From Candidatus Altimarinota bacterium (lineage in GTDB: Bacteria > Patescibacteriota > Gracilibacteria > BD1-5 > UBA2023): a stretch of DNA of 64,000 nt. The position numbers were made by a program, and so were the translations under genes. The stretch's first letter is position 1; each line of letters starts with the position of its first letter. Shown here piece by piece: positions 29,833-42,766 of this stretch. A model generated the notes under the pieces. That model was given only the letters and a program-made list of their open reading frames with translations, did no database searches and was not told the DNA's origin. The stretch is from assembly GCA_023230505.1 (NCBI GenBank), contig JALNXF010000001.1, positions 186,001 to 250,000 of the forward strand. Reading direction: 5' to 3'.

Positions 29833-32800
29833 ATGCAAAACTTCAAACTATTTTTTGATAATCTGGTTTTGAGCGCGAAACTTAAGCTAAAAAATAAAAA
29901 AATACTTTATCCTAGTATTTGAGTTCTCATAATTTTGCTTTGAATCCGATGATATTATTTGTCAGATTTTTTGTCTAAAAGGCTTGAGGTTCCTCAGGTT
30001 GTTTGAGCGAATTTCAGCATAGAATACCGCAAAATTCCATTTGATACTAAAACGCTTGAAGTCAGTTTTTCGACTGATTTAAAGTCTGATTCTATAAATA
30101 ATAAAACAATCACTTTGAGTCCATTTATTGAGTGAAATACTACACTTAAAGATGGGAATACTATTGTTTATACTCTAAAATCTAATCTAGAAATTGGGCA
30201 GGAATATTCGTTTACGGTTAATGAAAATATTGAGTCAAAACATTGAGTTAAAATGTGAAAACCATATAACATTATATTTGAAACCATTTCTGGAGCTAAG
30301 GTGACTAAGATTTTTCCAGAAAAAACGCTAGATAATATTTCTCAAAATTTACTCGTTTTATTTAATATTCCGCTAATTCCTCTTACTTCTCTGGATAATA
30401 AAGATAATTTACCTTGTCCAGTTGAAATAACTCCAAAAATTGCTGGAAAATGTAGATGGACCGGATGAAATGTGGTGGAATTTGTGCCAGAAAAATATTG
30501 GGAATGAGCGACAGAATACGAGGTATCTGTAAAAAGTAGCGATAAATTTCTCTATCCACTTAAAGAAACAAAGGAGATTAGTTTTAGAACGCCAAATCTA
30601 ACATTTAAAACAGATGAAAATTTTTCTCCAAAAAACTGAATTTCCTTAGTTGCTAATTTTCCAGTTAATCCTACTGATATTGAAAAAAGTATAGATTTAA
30701 AAAACTGAAATAACAAGATAAATGTTAAATTAGAGCCAGTTGAGTGAAGTGAGACTAGATTTGCCATTAAACCAATTAATTGAAATTTTAATTATAACAA
30801 AAGTTATACTCTTGCAATTCCAGCTTGAATCAGTCCAAAATATTGAAATATTCCTACAAAGTATTTAATCTCAAATACTTCTACAAGTTCCGCTTATTTA
30901 AGCTCAATTGAGGTTTATCAAAATGCATTGTCTAGCACCGGAGCAATTGAAGATACTCGTCTTTTTTCAGATACCACTAAAATTCCTACAAAAAATGTTT
31001 TTTTCAAACTTAATTTTGAGGAAGGTGTATCTTTAAATGAGAATTTATTTTCGTTCACTTGAAAAGGAAAACAGACTCCTTTTTCTCTAAAATATGGCAC
31101 AGAATCTATTTCTGAGAATGGAAAAACAGTAGATAAAGAAAGCAAGAAAATAGTAATTTTAACTCTAAAAAATGAACTAGATTATGATAGTAGCTATGAA
31201 TTAAAAATTTTTAAAAAAGCTAATGAGAATCTAGATAAGGATGAAATTCATAGTTTTAAAACAGTAAAAGCCTTTAAAATAGCTGATTTTAAATACATAG
31301 ACAATACTCTAGCTTGTGTTTATTTAACAAATTATTTATTCTCACAAAGCGAAAATAGTAGTTATTATGATTATACTTATTGAGATAAGAAAGACGCTAA
31401 TCAGACCCAAATTAAACTAACTCCAAACGCTCCTGTAAGATCTATTGCAAGAGATATTAAAAATTATGAAACCAATAAATATATTTGTCCTCAAAAAAGC
31501 GGTCAAATTAGCTATTTACTTAATTTCAGACTTGCACCATTTACTAGCTATGGAGTATCTATTTTATCTGGTTTAAAAGATGATTTTGGGAATACCCTAG
31601 ATAAAGCTTATTCTTATAATATAAAATCGGGTGATATTAAAGAAAGCGATAAATATCTTTATTCTTCATTTAGTAAACAAGTAAATATAATCCCAAGCGA
31701 TTTGCCTACAGTTATTGACATACAAAGTATTAATTTAAACAAAGCATCTCTTGAAGTCTGTGAAATGAATGTCATCTGATATAATGATTATCTTACTAGG
31801 ACAAGTGATACTAATTTCAAGCCAAAATGTATCCAGAATTATAATTGAGAAATTTCTTTAAAAAATAAAAACTGGACACTTTCGCACAATAGATTTGATA
31901 TTGAAAAAGATGTTATTTGAGCCAAAATTATTTCTCCAATTTATTTGATAACTGGTAAAATATGAACTTCAACTGGTGAATGAAAAAAGTTTGAAAATAT
32001 TATAATAAAATCAAATCTCTCGCTCACCTTAGAAAATGCTTGAAATAAGAACTTATTATTTGCATCGAGTCTTGATGGGAAAGATATTCCAAGTAATCTA
32101 ACCTTCGAAGGATTTGATATTAATTCTTCAAATAATTTAATAAGTGTCTGAAAAATAAAAGCTAAATGGATTAAAGACAAAAAAGTATACGAAATTCCTT
32201 GATTTTATAACATAATTGTCGCGAAAAATGATAAATATTATTGAATAGTGAATACAAGTAATGATGCAACTTCAAATTATGATTTTAAATATATTTCAGG
32301 ACTTGATTCTTCTACCTCAGATTTTCTTTATTTATACACAGAAAGACCAATTTATAGACCTGGAGATACTGTATTTTTTAAATGAATTTTAAGGAATTTT
32401 AACTTTGATTGATATCATAAATCAGATACGAAAAAAGGGAAATTAAAAATACTTGATGCAGAATATAATTTTTTCAAAGAAATAGAAGTGAGCGTAGATA
32501 AAAATTCTAATTTTTCAGGTAAATTTGAACTTCCACGTGATATGAAATTTGGTAAATTTAATTTTGAATTCTACCCAAACTGAAGCCAAATATCAGTTTA
32601 TAATGATTGAAACTTTTTTGTAGAAGAATACAAGAAACCTGTATTTAAAATTAACTTAAATTCTGACAAAAAAGATGCGATAATTTGAGATAATGTGAAC
32701 TTAAATTTTGACGGAGAATATTATTTTGGATGAAAATTAAATTGAGCACATTTTTATAAATGAGTTTTATCTCAAAATTATTTCTTTGATGCAAAAGATT

Positions 32801-35800
32801 ATTCTGATTACCAATTTTCAACTTGATATGACTGATTTAATTGTGTTTACTGGGGATATTGTGATTATGGAGATGAGACACTATTTTCAGAAGAATGAAA
32901 TATGAAAGCCTGAGAAGCTCAAAATTGGAATTACGCATTTCCTACCAATACAACCGATAGTAACAATAAAAATTTATGAGAAAAAATTTATAGCTTCAGT
33001 GTGACGCTAGAGGATCCTGATACCAAAAAACAAGTAAGCAAAACAACTGAGGTAATCCTACATAATACTGATGCCTATGTTTGAGTTAAAGCTCCTTATT
33101 ACAGCGCTCAAAAAGATTGAATAAAGTTTGATGGAATTGTTTTAAATTATAGTGCCCAGCCTTTATCATGAAAAAAAGTTAAAATAGAACTTATTAAAAA
33201 AGAGTGGAAAAATGTAAAAAAACAGTGAGTTGACGGAATTTTTTATAATGATTATGCTGCAGAAGAAAAAATAGAGGACACCAAAGAATATTCATCTTCT
33301 TCTAATTGAGAACTTAGCGACACTCTAATGCCAAAAACTTCCGGAGAATATACAATAAAAGCGACTTACACCGGTTCTAATTGAAAGACATTTGTCTCAT
33401 CAACTTCTGTTTATGTTGGATGAGAAGAGGTATTTTATTGGTGAGATTGAAATAATAGTGTGACTGACCTAATTGCTGATAAAAGCATTTTAAAAGTCGG
33501 AGACACAGCTAACTTCACTCTAAAATCTCCAGTTTCCTCAGGAAAATTATTTGTAACAGTTGAAAAAGATAATTGAATCCTAGATTATTTCACACAAGAT
33601 ATTAAGTCCACTGGAGAGAGAATTAGTATTCCAATTAAAGATACTTATTATCCTAATTTTTATGTGAAAGTATTTCTAATTTGAAAATCTTGATCTAATC
33701 CACTACCAATCTACAAAAGAGCACTGAGCGTAGTAAAAGTAGTCACAGATTACAAAAAATTAAAAGTAAGTATCGCACCCGCTAAAAATCATTATAAACC
33801 CGGAGAAAAAGTAACATTAAACATTAAAACTACCGATATTGATGGAAAACCAATTCCGTACGCAAACGGAAGTGTATCAATAGTTGACGAAAGTTTGCTG
33901 GCTTTAAAATGAAATCCTAAGAAAAATCCTTTTGCATTTTTCTACGAAATGAAGAGATATCTCGGGGTTAATACTTATTTGTCATTATTAAATCTGGTAG
34001 AAAAATTGGAAATTAAAGATATAAGCGATGGGGAAAAATGATGAGCAGGGGAATGAGTGAAATGATGAGATTCTAAGAAAAAAAGATGAGTATTTAAAGA
34101 TACAGCTTTTTGGCAAGCAGACTACACAACTGATGCTAATTGAAAGGCCTCAATTACAACTGACGCACTTCCTGATAATCTGACGACTTGGGTAATAGAA
34201 AGTGTAGCTTCAACTCCACTTGATAACAAAATTTGAGTCTGAGAGGCAACCATAGTTACCACTCAAAAAGTAATAATTAATGAAAATGTTCCTAGATTTC
34301 TAGGCTCAAATGACACAATTATTTTATCTCCAGTAGTATTTAACAAAACTGGAAAAAATTCTATTTTCACAGTGAGTTTGACTTGAGAAAACATTGATAT
34401 TGAAAATCCAACTCAAGAGATTAAAATAAATAATTGAGAACAAAAAACTGTGGAATTTAGAGTAAAAGTAAAAGATATTTGAGTTTATTCTACTGCTAAT
34501 CCTACTTCCAAAATTACTATAAAAGCAGTTTCAAAAGACACTCAAGATTCTGATGAAATAGAAAAATTCTTACCTATAAAAGAGAGTTCTACAAAAGAAA
34601 CTGTGGCAACCGTTTGAAAGACTGATAAAGTGAGCTACACTGAAAAAATAGACTTAACTAATACTATTTTAAGCTCCGCTAAGCTTACTATAAATTTTTC
34701 TCAGACTATTTTATCAAATATTACAAGTGGAATTGATTTTTTGGCTAATTTCCCTTATGGATGTATCGAACAAAAGCAATCTGCAATCCTGCCAAATGTC
34801 TATATTAAAAAATTATATACAAGCGCTTGACTTCCATTTGATTTAACTAAGAAAATGGTAAAAGTGTGGGTAGATGGAGATACTTGATATAAAAATATTT
34901 CAGAGGATGAAATTATAAAAAACTTTATAGCCGAGTCTATTACATTTCAAAAAAATTCTCTATGATTCTGATATTGGACAAATGAGCCAAGTAACGCTCC
35001 AGCTGATTTTCATCTAACTTCTATGGTAGTTGACGGAATGAGTGAGATAAAGTCAATTGGTTATACTATAAATGATAAATCAATTAAAGGTGCTATATCT
35101 TACCTAAAAACTAGATTTTATGCGAATAAAATAGAGTGATGTAGTAATCCTGACTATTATAATAATTTCTGTAAATATAGCGAGACTTCTAGACTTGATG
35201 CGATTTCTGCAATTTTAAGCTACGATCCAAATGATTATGAGGCTTATAAAATGTGGAAATTATTAGATACCAAAAAAGAAGAATTATCTACAAAAATCTC
35301 AAAAGTAGATGTAATAGCCAAGCTTACAAAAAACAAAAATATTAGCGAGTGAGATAAAAAAACTCTAAAAACTCAAGCAGTAGAGCTTGTTAATAATATA
35401 ATTTGAGAATTTATTGTATATAATCCTAGATGAGCATTTCTTGGTAAAGATAGCTATAGCTCAAGAATTCTAAATACTACTAATTTTATCGGAGCTGTTT
35501 CAAATTTGTGACTTGATAATTTCAAGGATATATCTCAAATTATTGATAATATGAACAGATGGATAATTTCTGAGAAAAAAGATTGATCTTTTGGATCAAC
35601 TCAAGAAAATAATTATGCAATAAAAAATCTCACAAAATATATAGTAAGCTCTGGAGAACTCAAAAATATTAAATCAAATATAAAATTACTTCTAAATTCT
35701 GAGGTTATTGATGAGAAAAATATTGACGATAAGAATAAGCTAGAAATATTTACAAAAATTATTGAGTGAAATAAGCTAAAACCACAAAATGATTTTGTGA

Positions 35801-36396
35801 TAAATAAACAGTGATCTGGAAATGTTTATTATGATTTATCTCTGAGTTATTTCTTACCAATTAATAAAGTAATTCCACGCGATGAAGGATTTTATCTAGA
35901 GCAAACTTATTTTGATTATAACCAGTATCGCAAAATCGAAAATCTTAAAAATCTTGAATGGGCAAATTATATGAGCTGAACTATCGATTACAAAGACCTA
36001 AAATATCCTAAAAATATCGTAGAATATTTGAACGAAATAAGGGATTTTAAAGTTGGGCAATTAGTTCTTGCTTACAACAAAATAGTTACATCAGAGCCTA
36101 GAGACCAAGTGGCTTTCGAGTGATTTATCCCAGCCTGATGTGAGCTAGTTAATACGAATTTATCTACAGAAAATAAAAGCTTGAAATTTACTAATTTCTT
36201 TGATAGAGAAGAATTTAGAGACGATAGATATTTCGGATTTGCTTCTAGTATGGAAGCTGGATTATTTGAATTTAACTATGTAATTAGAATTACCCACAAA
36301 TGAGATTTTAACCTAAAACCATCGCAAATTTCTGAATTCTACAAAAGCGAGGTTTTCTGAAGAAATAAGGGGAAATTAATTGGAGTAAGGAAGTAG
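29833..36396 (+). CDS. Bacterial alpha-2-macroglobulin with intact thioester
   Basis: 2187 residues, longer than the about 1650 of the E. coli protein. A short cytoplasmic part and one membrane helix (SIGVLIILLGIRGYYL) lead into extracytoplasmic beta domains. TERPIYRPGDTV near residue 837 is the macroglobulin signature. ADYTTDANGKASITTDALPDNLTTWVI near residue 1430 is the A2M domain. FPYGCIEQKQ contains the thioester Cys (C1644) and Gln. Bacterial A2Ms trap foreign proteases and are thought to guard the periplasm together with PBP1C. Here the membrane anchor replaces the usual lipid anchor. The bait region cannot be located from the sequence. Confidence 0.9.
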
Positions 36397-36431
36397 TGAA
36401 CGATTGCATCGTTCTGTCTTTCTGCCAATTC

Positions 36432-36464
36432 TGTCATTTTGATTTTGTCGAGAAATCTATTAAA
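36432..36464. repeat. Dispersed TGTCATT repeat copy
   Basis: TGTCATTTTGATTTTGTCGA followed by GAAATCTATTAAA, between the A2M gene and adk. It resembles the copies at 38881 and 25609. Confidence 0.55.
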
Positions 36465-36481
36465 TTATTAACTACAAAATT

Positions 36482-37096
36482 ATGGATATAATACTTGTTT
36501 GAATACAATGAAGTGGGAAATGAACGCAAGCAAGAAAAATTGTAGACAATTTTTCTTATAGCTTCTTTGAAATGTGACAAAAACTTCGTAATTTTTGTGA
36601 GATTGGTCACGAATTATCTCAGGATGTTCGCGAACATATAGATTTGTGAAAATTAGTTCCATTAGAAATGATAGCAAAAATATTGTCTCACTATAAAGAA
36701 ACTCACAAATGAGTTAATATTTTATTTGATGGAATTCCTAGAAATGTAGAGCAGAAGGATTTATTCGATGAAATTATAAAAGATTATATTGTTATTTTTC
36801 TTGATTTACAAAAGCCTGACGCGATTGCAAGACTTTCTTGAAGAAGAATAGATCCAATTACATGAGAGAGTTTTAGTTCAGATTTCTCATGAGATGTTAA
36901 TCCAAAAACTTGAAACAAATTAATTATAAGATCTGATGATACTCCCGAAGCCGTATCAAAACGCGTTGATATTTTCTACCAAATTACTCTTCCACTTCTA
37001 GCTCTCTGGGCAAGTGAATGAAGAAAGGTTTATAAAATAGATGCTTCAAAAAGTATTGATGAAGTTTTTGAGGAGATTAGAAAGATTTTGGGATAG
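36482..37096 (+). CDS. adk: Adenylate kinase
   Basis: 204 residues. It interconverts ATP, ADP and AMP. The P-loop VGIQGSGKGTQ is near the N-terminus, with three of its glycines written as TGA: direct proof of the recoding. LFDGIPRN (the usual DGFPR) lies in the middle and RSDDTPEAVSKRV near the end, both adenylate-kinase signatures. The LID segment (RRIDPITGESFSSDF) is short and lacks Cys zinc ligands. It starts at ATG 36482, 85 bases after the A2M gene, and is followed by dnaG and rpoD. Confidence 0.95.
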
Positions 37097-37172
37097 TATT
37101 AAATTAACTCTCACTTGCATTTTTTATCTATTTCACTATATTACTCATAATTAAAACTAATTTTAAAATAAA

Positions 37173-38858
37173 TTGTCAATAACACGTGAAATAGATGAGA
37201 AAATAAACATCGTTGATTTGGTTTCTAGATATATTGCTATTAAAAAAGCTTGAGTTAATTACAAAGCTCTTTGTCCTTTTCACAATGAGAAGACTGCATC
37301 ATTTGTAATAAGCCCAGTTAAAAATATAGCATATTGTTTTTCGTGTCATAATTGAGGTGGTCCTGTTAAATTTCTTTCTGAAATTGAAAAAATTCCATAT
37401 AATGAAGCACTTCATAAACTAGCCAAGGAAGCTTGAGTCGAAATGAAAACTGATTATTATAAGGAGCAAAATAATAATTGAGGAGATATTTTGGATTTAT
37501 ATAAAATTGCAGCTACTTTTTATCAAACAGAGCTTTTTAAATCTGAAAATAAATCAAAATTAGATTATCTTTTAAATAGATGACTAACACTAGATACTAT
37601 TAAAAAATTTAAAATTGGGTATAGCGATAATTCAAAGGATCTTTTTTATAAAATTAAAGACGCTTGATTTAAGGATAAAGATATTATGGAATCGGGTGTT
37701 TTTGTTTCAGAAAATAGGGATAAATTTTATTGAAGAATAGTTTTTCCTATAGCAAATTATACAGGAAATATTGTTGCTTTTACAGGTAGGGTTCTTGATA
37801 ATAGTCTCCCAAAGTATCTTAATTCTCCAGCTACAAAAATTTTTAATAAAAGTTCAATTCTTTTTTGACTTGATTTAGCTAAATGAGAAATTTCAAAAAA
37901 GTGATATGTAATAATTGTAGAATGACAAATGGATGTAATTTCTCTTCATCAAGCTTGATTTACTAATACCGTTGCAATAAGTGGGACAGCTCTGACTGAA
38001 GATCAAATTAAACTTCTAAAAAGAATTACAAAAAAAATATATTTATGTCTTGATAATGATGATGCTTGAATTAAAGCAATTTTCCAAAGTCTTGATAATG
38101 TTGTAAATGAAGATCTTGATATTTATGTTGTAGACCTAAAAAATCACAAGGATCCTGATGAATTAATTAAATCAGGAGAAAATTTTGAGGATTATATTAA
38201 AAATTCTTTAACTCAAATTGGATTTTACATTAAACAAGCTTCTAGGAAATATGATATTTCTTGAGTTCAATGAAAGAAAAATCTAATTAAAGATATTGTA
38301 AAAATTCTTAAAAAAACTCAATCAAGAATTGAAGTTGACTTATATATCAGAGAATTATCTAAAAAACTTGATATTTGAACTGATGTTATTTATGAAGAAC
38401 TTAAGAATACAAAGCTAATAAAAACAAAAAATAATGAAATTTTGGATAAAAAATGATTTAGTTTATATGAACAAATTATGGGTTATCTTACGCTTTATAA
38501 TTATTTTGACTTGTTTTTTGAAATTTTTAAGTATAATACCTCTGAAATTAGAGAGGACACCTTTTCTCAAGATTTAATTAAATTACTTAAATTAGGAAAT
38601 TCTTATACAGATAATGAGTCATTAGATTTTGATAAAATCAAGACTCTAGAGCTTTTTATTGAGGAAGAAAATTCTACTTTAAATAAAGAAAAAATAAAGA
38701 AAAAATTCATTGATATTGTTAGTATTTTGAATAAAAATATTTATGAATTTGAGAAAAATGACCTTGAGGAACAAATCAAAAAAAATCCACTAAGTAATGA
38801 ATTAATGCAAAAATACATTGATTTACTTAATAAGGCAAAAACTATGTGATTAAGATAA
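37173..38858 (+). CDS. dnaG: DNA primase
   Basis: 561 residues. It makes RNA primers at the replication fork. The N-terminal zinc finger has C34, H37 (CPFH) and C55, C58 (CFSC). The catalytic core follows, with GRIVFPI-like and FTGRVLD motifs. The TOPRIM metal site is VEGQMD then [11 protein letters not shown]-terminal helical part for DnaB contact follows. No ATG is in frame upstream of the zinc finger; TTG at 37173 gives [10 protein letters not shown] and is the most likely start. It precedes rpoD, the usual macromolecular-synthesis arrangement. Confidence 0.94.
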
Positions 38859-38880
38859 TCATATTTTGTTTTTTTCCATT

Positions 38881-38912
38881 TGTCATTTCGACTTTATGGA
38901 GAAATCTATTTA
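38881..38912. repeat. Dispersed TGTCATT repeat copy
   Basis: TGTCATTTCGACTTTATGGA followed by GAAATCTATTTA, in the dnaG-rpoD gap. Same family as the copy at 36432. Confidence 0.55.
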
Positions 38913-38939
38913 TTTATTTTACAAATTAACTTTCATTTC

Positions 38940-40415
38940 ATGGCAAAGATAAAAAAAGAAGAAAAAAGTAATATTGAAGAAGTTGATTTAAATAGTCTTG
39001 ATTTTGATGATGCTGATCTAGAGGAATTATGATCTTTAGATATTTTTATTGATAAAAAAATACCTTGAAAAAAAGATACTTCAATAGAAAAAGAAAAGAA
39101 AAATTCTAAAAAAGATGAGCAAATTTTGGAATGAGACGAAATTCCTGATATTTTAGGAATTATTGAAGATGATATAGAGGATGATTTTGATTTAGATGAT
39201 TTTGATTTAGATGATGATTTTGAAGAATTTTCAGAAGATGGAACTCCTGTGAAAAAAACTAAAAAAGATAAAAATATTCCAATCGAAAGAAGTCAGGATA
39301 AAAGAAGAGTTTGAAAATGATTACAAAAGTTTATTGATTATTCTATTCCAAAAGAATTCCTTGAATGACTTGATGAGACAATGCAACTTCTTCTTAAAAA
39401 ATGAAAAGCTGAATGAAAATTGACTCATGATGAGCTTATGGCTGCTATGCCAAATGCCGAAGATGATATTGATAAACTTGATGATATTTATACACGTCTT
39501 TTAAAACTCTGAATTGAAATAGTTGATTCTTTTGATAAGGATGAGGTATTTAAAGCAGATTCTAAGCAAAAAGAAATTGAGTTGTCTGAAATTAGTGACG
39601 ATAGTATCCGTATGTATCTTAATGAAATTTGAAGATTTCCATTAATTGATGCCGAGGAAGAAGTAAGACTCTGAAGATTAATAAAAAAATGAGACCAGGA
39701 TGCTCGTAAACGTCTAGCTGAAGCGAATTTAAGACTTGTTGTAAGTATTGCAAAAAAATATATGTGAAGATGACTTGGACTTCTTGACTTAATTCAAGAA
39801 TGAAATGTATGATTATTCCGTGCTGTAGATAAATTTGACCCTGAAAAATGATTTAAATTTTCAACTTATGCAACTTGGTGGATTCGTCAATGAGTAACGA
39901 GAGCTATTGCTGATCAAGCTCGTACAATTAGAGTTCCTGTGCATATGGTTGAGACAATTAATAGATTTACACATACTTATAGAAGAATGACTCAAGACCT
40001 TGCTCGTGAACCTCTTATGGAAGAACTAGCAGTTGAGCTTGATATGGATATTCGCAAAGTTCGCCAAATAATGCGTATAAGCCAAGATATTTTATCTCTT
40101 GATTCTCCAGTTGGATGAGAAGAGGATACGACTCTTTGAGATTTCGTAGAAGATGATAAATATCTTACTCCTGATAAGGCATCAAATCTCACACTTTTAA
40201 AAGAAAATTTATATCAAATGTTAGATTTTCTAACACCTCGCGAGAGAAAAATTATTATTATGAGATTCTGACTTGATTGAGGTGATATCCATACCTTAGA
40301 AGAGGTTTGAAAAGAATTTTGAGTGACTCGTGAACGCGTAAGACAAATAGAATCAAAAACACTTGAAAGACTCAAAAACCATCCATCAGCCGACAAAATT
40401 AGATTTTTTAATTAA
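38940..40415 (+). CDS. rpoD: Primary RNA polymerase sigma factor
   Basis: 491 residues. It directs RNA polymerase to -10/-35 promoters. The N-terminal 110 residues are Asp/Glu-rich, a region 1.1-like acidic arm. Region 1.2 is [12 protein letters not shown]. Region 2 is [12 protein letters not shown] then [35 protein letters not shown]. Region 3 begins [17 protein letters not shown]. Region 4 includes [16 protein letters not shown] and the helix-turn-helix [23 protein letters not shown] codons occupy many invariant glycine positions. Confidence 0.97.
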
Positions 40416-40420
40416 AAATT

Positions 40421-40783
40421 ATGTTTGAAATACCAGTTTGAGATTTATTAACAACTTTTACTTGAGATAGTAGGGAATTAGAATTTGAAGGTGAAATATT
40501 GCCAGGATTTTATGATGATTTGGAATTTAGCTCACCACTTTATTTAAAGATTAAATTAATATCACTTGATGATTGAATAATGGTAGTTTTTGAGAAGATA
40601 AAGGCAACTGTAGAGTTTGAATGAACTCTTAATTTTGTTGATTTAGAAAATATAGAAAGAGAATTCAAAAAAACTTATGATATCTCAAATCCTGATGATA
40701 TCAAATATATTGATATGAAAAATATTTCAATTGATTTAAAAGATGTGATTAGAGAGGAAATATTAATAACTTGCATCAATTAA
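40421..40783 (+). CDS. DUF177/YceD-like protein
   Basis: 120 residues starting MFEIPVGDLLTTFTGDSREL, five bases after rpoD. The middle (LYLKIKLISLDDGIMVVFEKIKATVEFEG) and the acidic end (YDISNPDDIKYIDMKNISIDLKDVIREEI) follow the DUF177/YceD pattern. In other bacteria this gene precedes rpmF and affects 23S rRNA levels. The Cys of the usual 'CxRCL' motif is absent and no rpmF follows, so this is a weak call. Confidence 0.5.
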
Positions 40784-40865
40784 TCTTTGTCAATTTGTTT
40801 TACTTGAAAAATATTTTTTTTCGTTAAACTAAAGGCGTTTATTATTTATTAATTTAATTTAAGTT

Positions 40866-41789
40866 ATGGTTAAAACTAGAAAAGTTGAGACTGATGAAAT
40901 GTTTACTGAAACTTCATCAAAAAAACAAATGAAATGTAAACATCCTATGTTTGTGGGTGGATTACTTTTTATGTTAGTTTCTGTTGGACTTATAATTGCT
41001 GCAATGTATTTTGTTCTTCCAAAAGAAATTGCGACTAAAATTATGGAAGTAGAATATTCTAAAGTTGGTTGACCTGATAATTACAGAATTATTAATAAAA
41101 TGCAATTAGAGCAAATTAATAATTTCGTAAAAGAATATAAAGCAAAAAATCCTAATGATAAACCTACTGAAAATAAGAATGACACTTCTGCTACTACCCC
41201 AGCAGCAGATAGTATTCTTACAAAAGATCAATTAGAAGCTTTAAAAGCCTCATCATTTATCGAATGAAATAAAGACGCTAAAATAACAATTGTTGAATAT
41301 TCTGATTTAGAGTGTCCATTTTGTATAAGACAAGCAAAGGAATGAATTATTAAACAATTAAGAGATAAATACGGAGATAAAGTAAATAATATTTTCAAGA
41401 ATTTTAGATGAGTTCCTCATGAAAATTCAGAAATTGAAGCTAGCGCCTCACTTTGTGCTTGAGATCTTGGTTGAGTAGAAGCTTATAGCTCTTACTATCA
41501 CAAAATTTTTGAAAGATCTAACGGATGAAATGGTACTGGATTTAGTAAAGATAATTTAGTTCCTCTTGCTAAAGAAATTTGACTTAATGAAGCTAAATTT
41601 AAAGAATGTCTAGATTCTAAGAAGAATGTAACAAGATTTGATGCTGATACTGAGGAATGAAAGAAAATGTGAGTACAATGAACTCCAGGGAATGTAATTA
41701 TAAACAACGAAACTTGAAAATATATTCTTATTGCCGGAGCTTATCCAGTAACTGAATTTGAATCAAAAATCGATGAATTATTAAAATAA
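40866..41789 (+). CDS. DsbA-like membrane-anchored thiol-disulfide oxidoreductase
   Basis: 307 residues. An N-terminal cytoplasmic segment and a transmembrane helix (about 28-50) are followed by a Thr/Pro/Asn linker and a thioredoxin-fold domain. The active site is CPFC in VEYSDLECPFCIRQAK, and the cis-Pro loop is GVQGTPGNVIINN. This is the DsbA/'thioredoxin_4' type that makes disulfides in exported proteins. It fits with the Cys-rich secreted proteins in this window (the fibre and pilin genes). It has a strong terminator directly after it. Confidence 0.88.
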
Positions 41790-41812
41790 TTATTTTTCTT
41801 AATTTTAACTAG

Positions 41813-41842
41813 AAAAAAGCCCGCCATTTGGCGGGCTTTTTT
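41813..41842 (+). terminator. Terminator after the DsbA-like gene
   Basis: AAAAAAGCCCGCC-ATTT-GGCGGGCTTTTTT, a strong GC-rich hairpin. Confidence 0.95.
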
Positions 41843-41881
41843 GTTTCCTCACTTTTTTATAGAATTAAATTCTAAAAAAAA

Positions 41882-41909
41882 TTGACATTTAGGTACATAT
41901 CTATATATC
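41882..41909 (+). promoter_or_regulatory. Candidate promoter of the MlaA-like gene
   Basis: TTGACA 41882-41887 with a 16-base spacer and TATATC at 41904-41909 within a TATATA-rich stretch. The AT-rich leader runs to a strong AAAGGGAGGAAGTG Shine-Dalgarno region just before the start codon. Confidence 0.5.
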
Positions 41910-41974
41910 TATATATACAAACACATTTTTTTAATTGTTCAACTAATAAATTTTACAAAGGGAGGAAGTGGATT

Positions 41975-42709
41975 ATGGAGAAGTTTAAAAAATTGCTGTA
42001 TGTGTTGTTTTGCTCAGGTATGGTCATGCTGGTATCAGCCGGCCAAACCATGGCAAATCAGAATGAAGATGACATGGTTATTGCTGAATCAGAGGCGGAT
42101 GCGCAAGCACGAGCCGTGTATGACCCAGCTGAACCAGCCAATCGTGTGGTTTTTGAAGTAAATGACGGAATACATACCGTCGTGACTCGCCCTGTGGTGA
42201 AAGTGTACGAATTTCTTATTCCACAGTTTGTCCGCACAGCAATTTCAAATGCCTCACGAAACATTAAGGCTGGCTCTCGGTTTGCCGGAAATCTCATGCA
42301 GGGAAATGTCAAAGGGATGATGGTTGAGCCGGCAGCATTTATTATCAATTCTACCTTTGGTATTGGTGGACTGATCGAGGTGGTTAAGGTAAGTAACTAT
42401 ACACCACCTCAGGATATTTCTTCGGGTCTTGCGAGTTTGGGGTTTGGCGACGGCATGTACATGGTTCTTCCGGTTGCTGGTCCCTTTAACGTACGGACAC
42501 TCGTTGGAAGTATCGGAAATGCTGCACTGAATCCAATCTGGTGGTTGGAATCACCTGATGACATGATTGTAAACACAGGTGATAACATCAACGGATTGTC
42601 CATTGTAGATGCGTATGATGAGTTGACCAAGGATTCTGTCGACAAATATGCTTCTGTTAAGGCGGGATATTCAGATTATTACCGTATGCAGTCTACTCAG
42701 AAGGAATAA
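41975..42709 (+). CDS. mlaA: MlaA/VacJ-like protein, apparently acquired by transfer
   Basis: 244 residues. MlaA proteins sit in the Gram-negative outer membrane and pass phospholipids to MlaC. DPAEPANRVVFEVND, INSTFGIGGL, then LGFGDGMYMVLPVAGPFNVR are the family motifs. The signal peptide (MEKFKKLLYVLFCSGMVML...) lacks a clear lipobox Cys, having LVSAG instead of LVSAC, so it may be secreted rather than lipidated. Codon use differs from every neighbour: no TGA among about 20 glycines, GGN codons only. A 60-base sample has 27 G/C, against 14 in the preceding gene. The strong AGGGAGGAAGTG ribosome site and own terminator suggest a moved cassette. The start is at 41975, not the upstream in-frame codon. 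Confidence 0.9.
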   Translation: MEKFKKLLYVLFCSGMVMLVSAGQTMANQNEDDMVIAESEADAQARAVYDPAEPANRVVFEVNDGIHTVVTRPVVKVYEFLIPQFVRTAISNASRNIKAGSRFAGNLMQGNVKGMMVEPAAFIINSTFGIGGLIEVVKVSNYTPPQDISSGLASLGFGDGMYMVLPVAGPFNVRTLVGSIGNAALNPIWWLESPDDMIVNTGDNINGLSIVDAYDELTKDSVDKYASVKAGYSDYYRMQSTQKE

Positions 42710-42735
42710 TTTCTGATGTATGTTTTAAATCCTTT

Positions 42736-42766
42736 AAGCGGAGCTTTATGCTCCGCTTTCATTTTG
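42736..42766 (+). terminator. Terminator of the MlaA-like gene
   Basis: AAGCGGAGC-TTTAT-GCTCCGCTTTCATTTT hairpin, GC-rich like the gene before it. Confidence 0.85.

Noticed and set aside
41882..41974. Earlier in-frame start for the MlaA-like gene
   Set aside because: The upstream residues are not signal-peptide-like, and the strong AGGGAGGAAG site sits just before ATG 41975.
42058..42645. Two minus-strand ORFs over the MlaA-like gene
   Set aside because: Antisense shadows of a GC-richer gene with full MlaA motifs on the plus strand.
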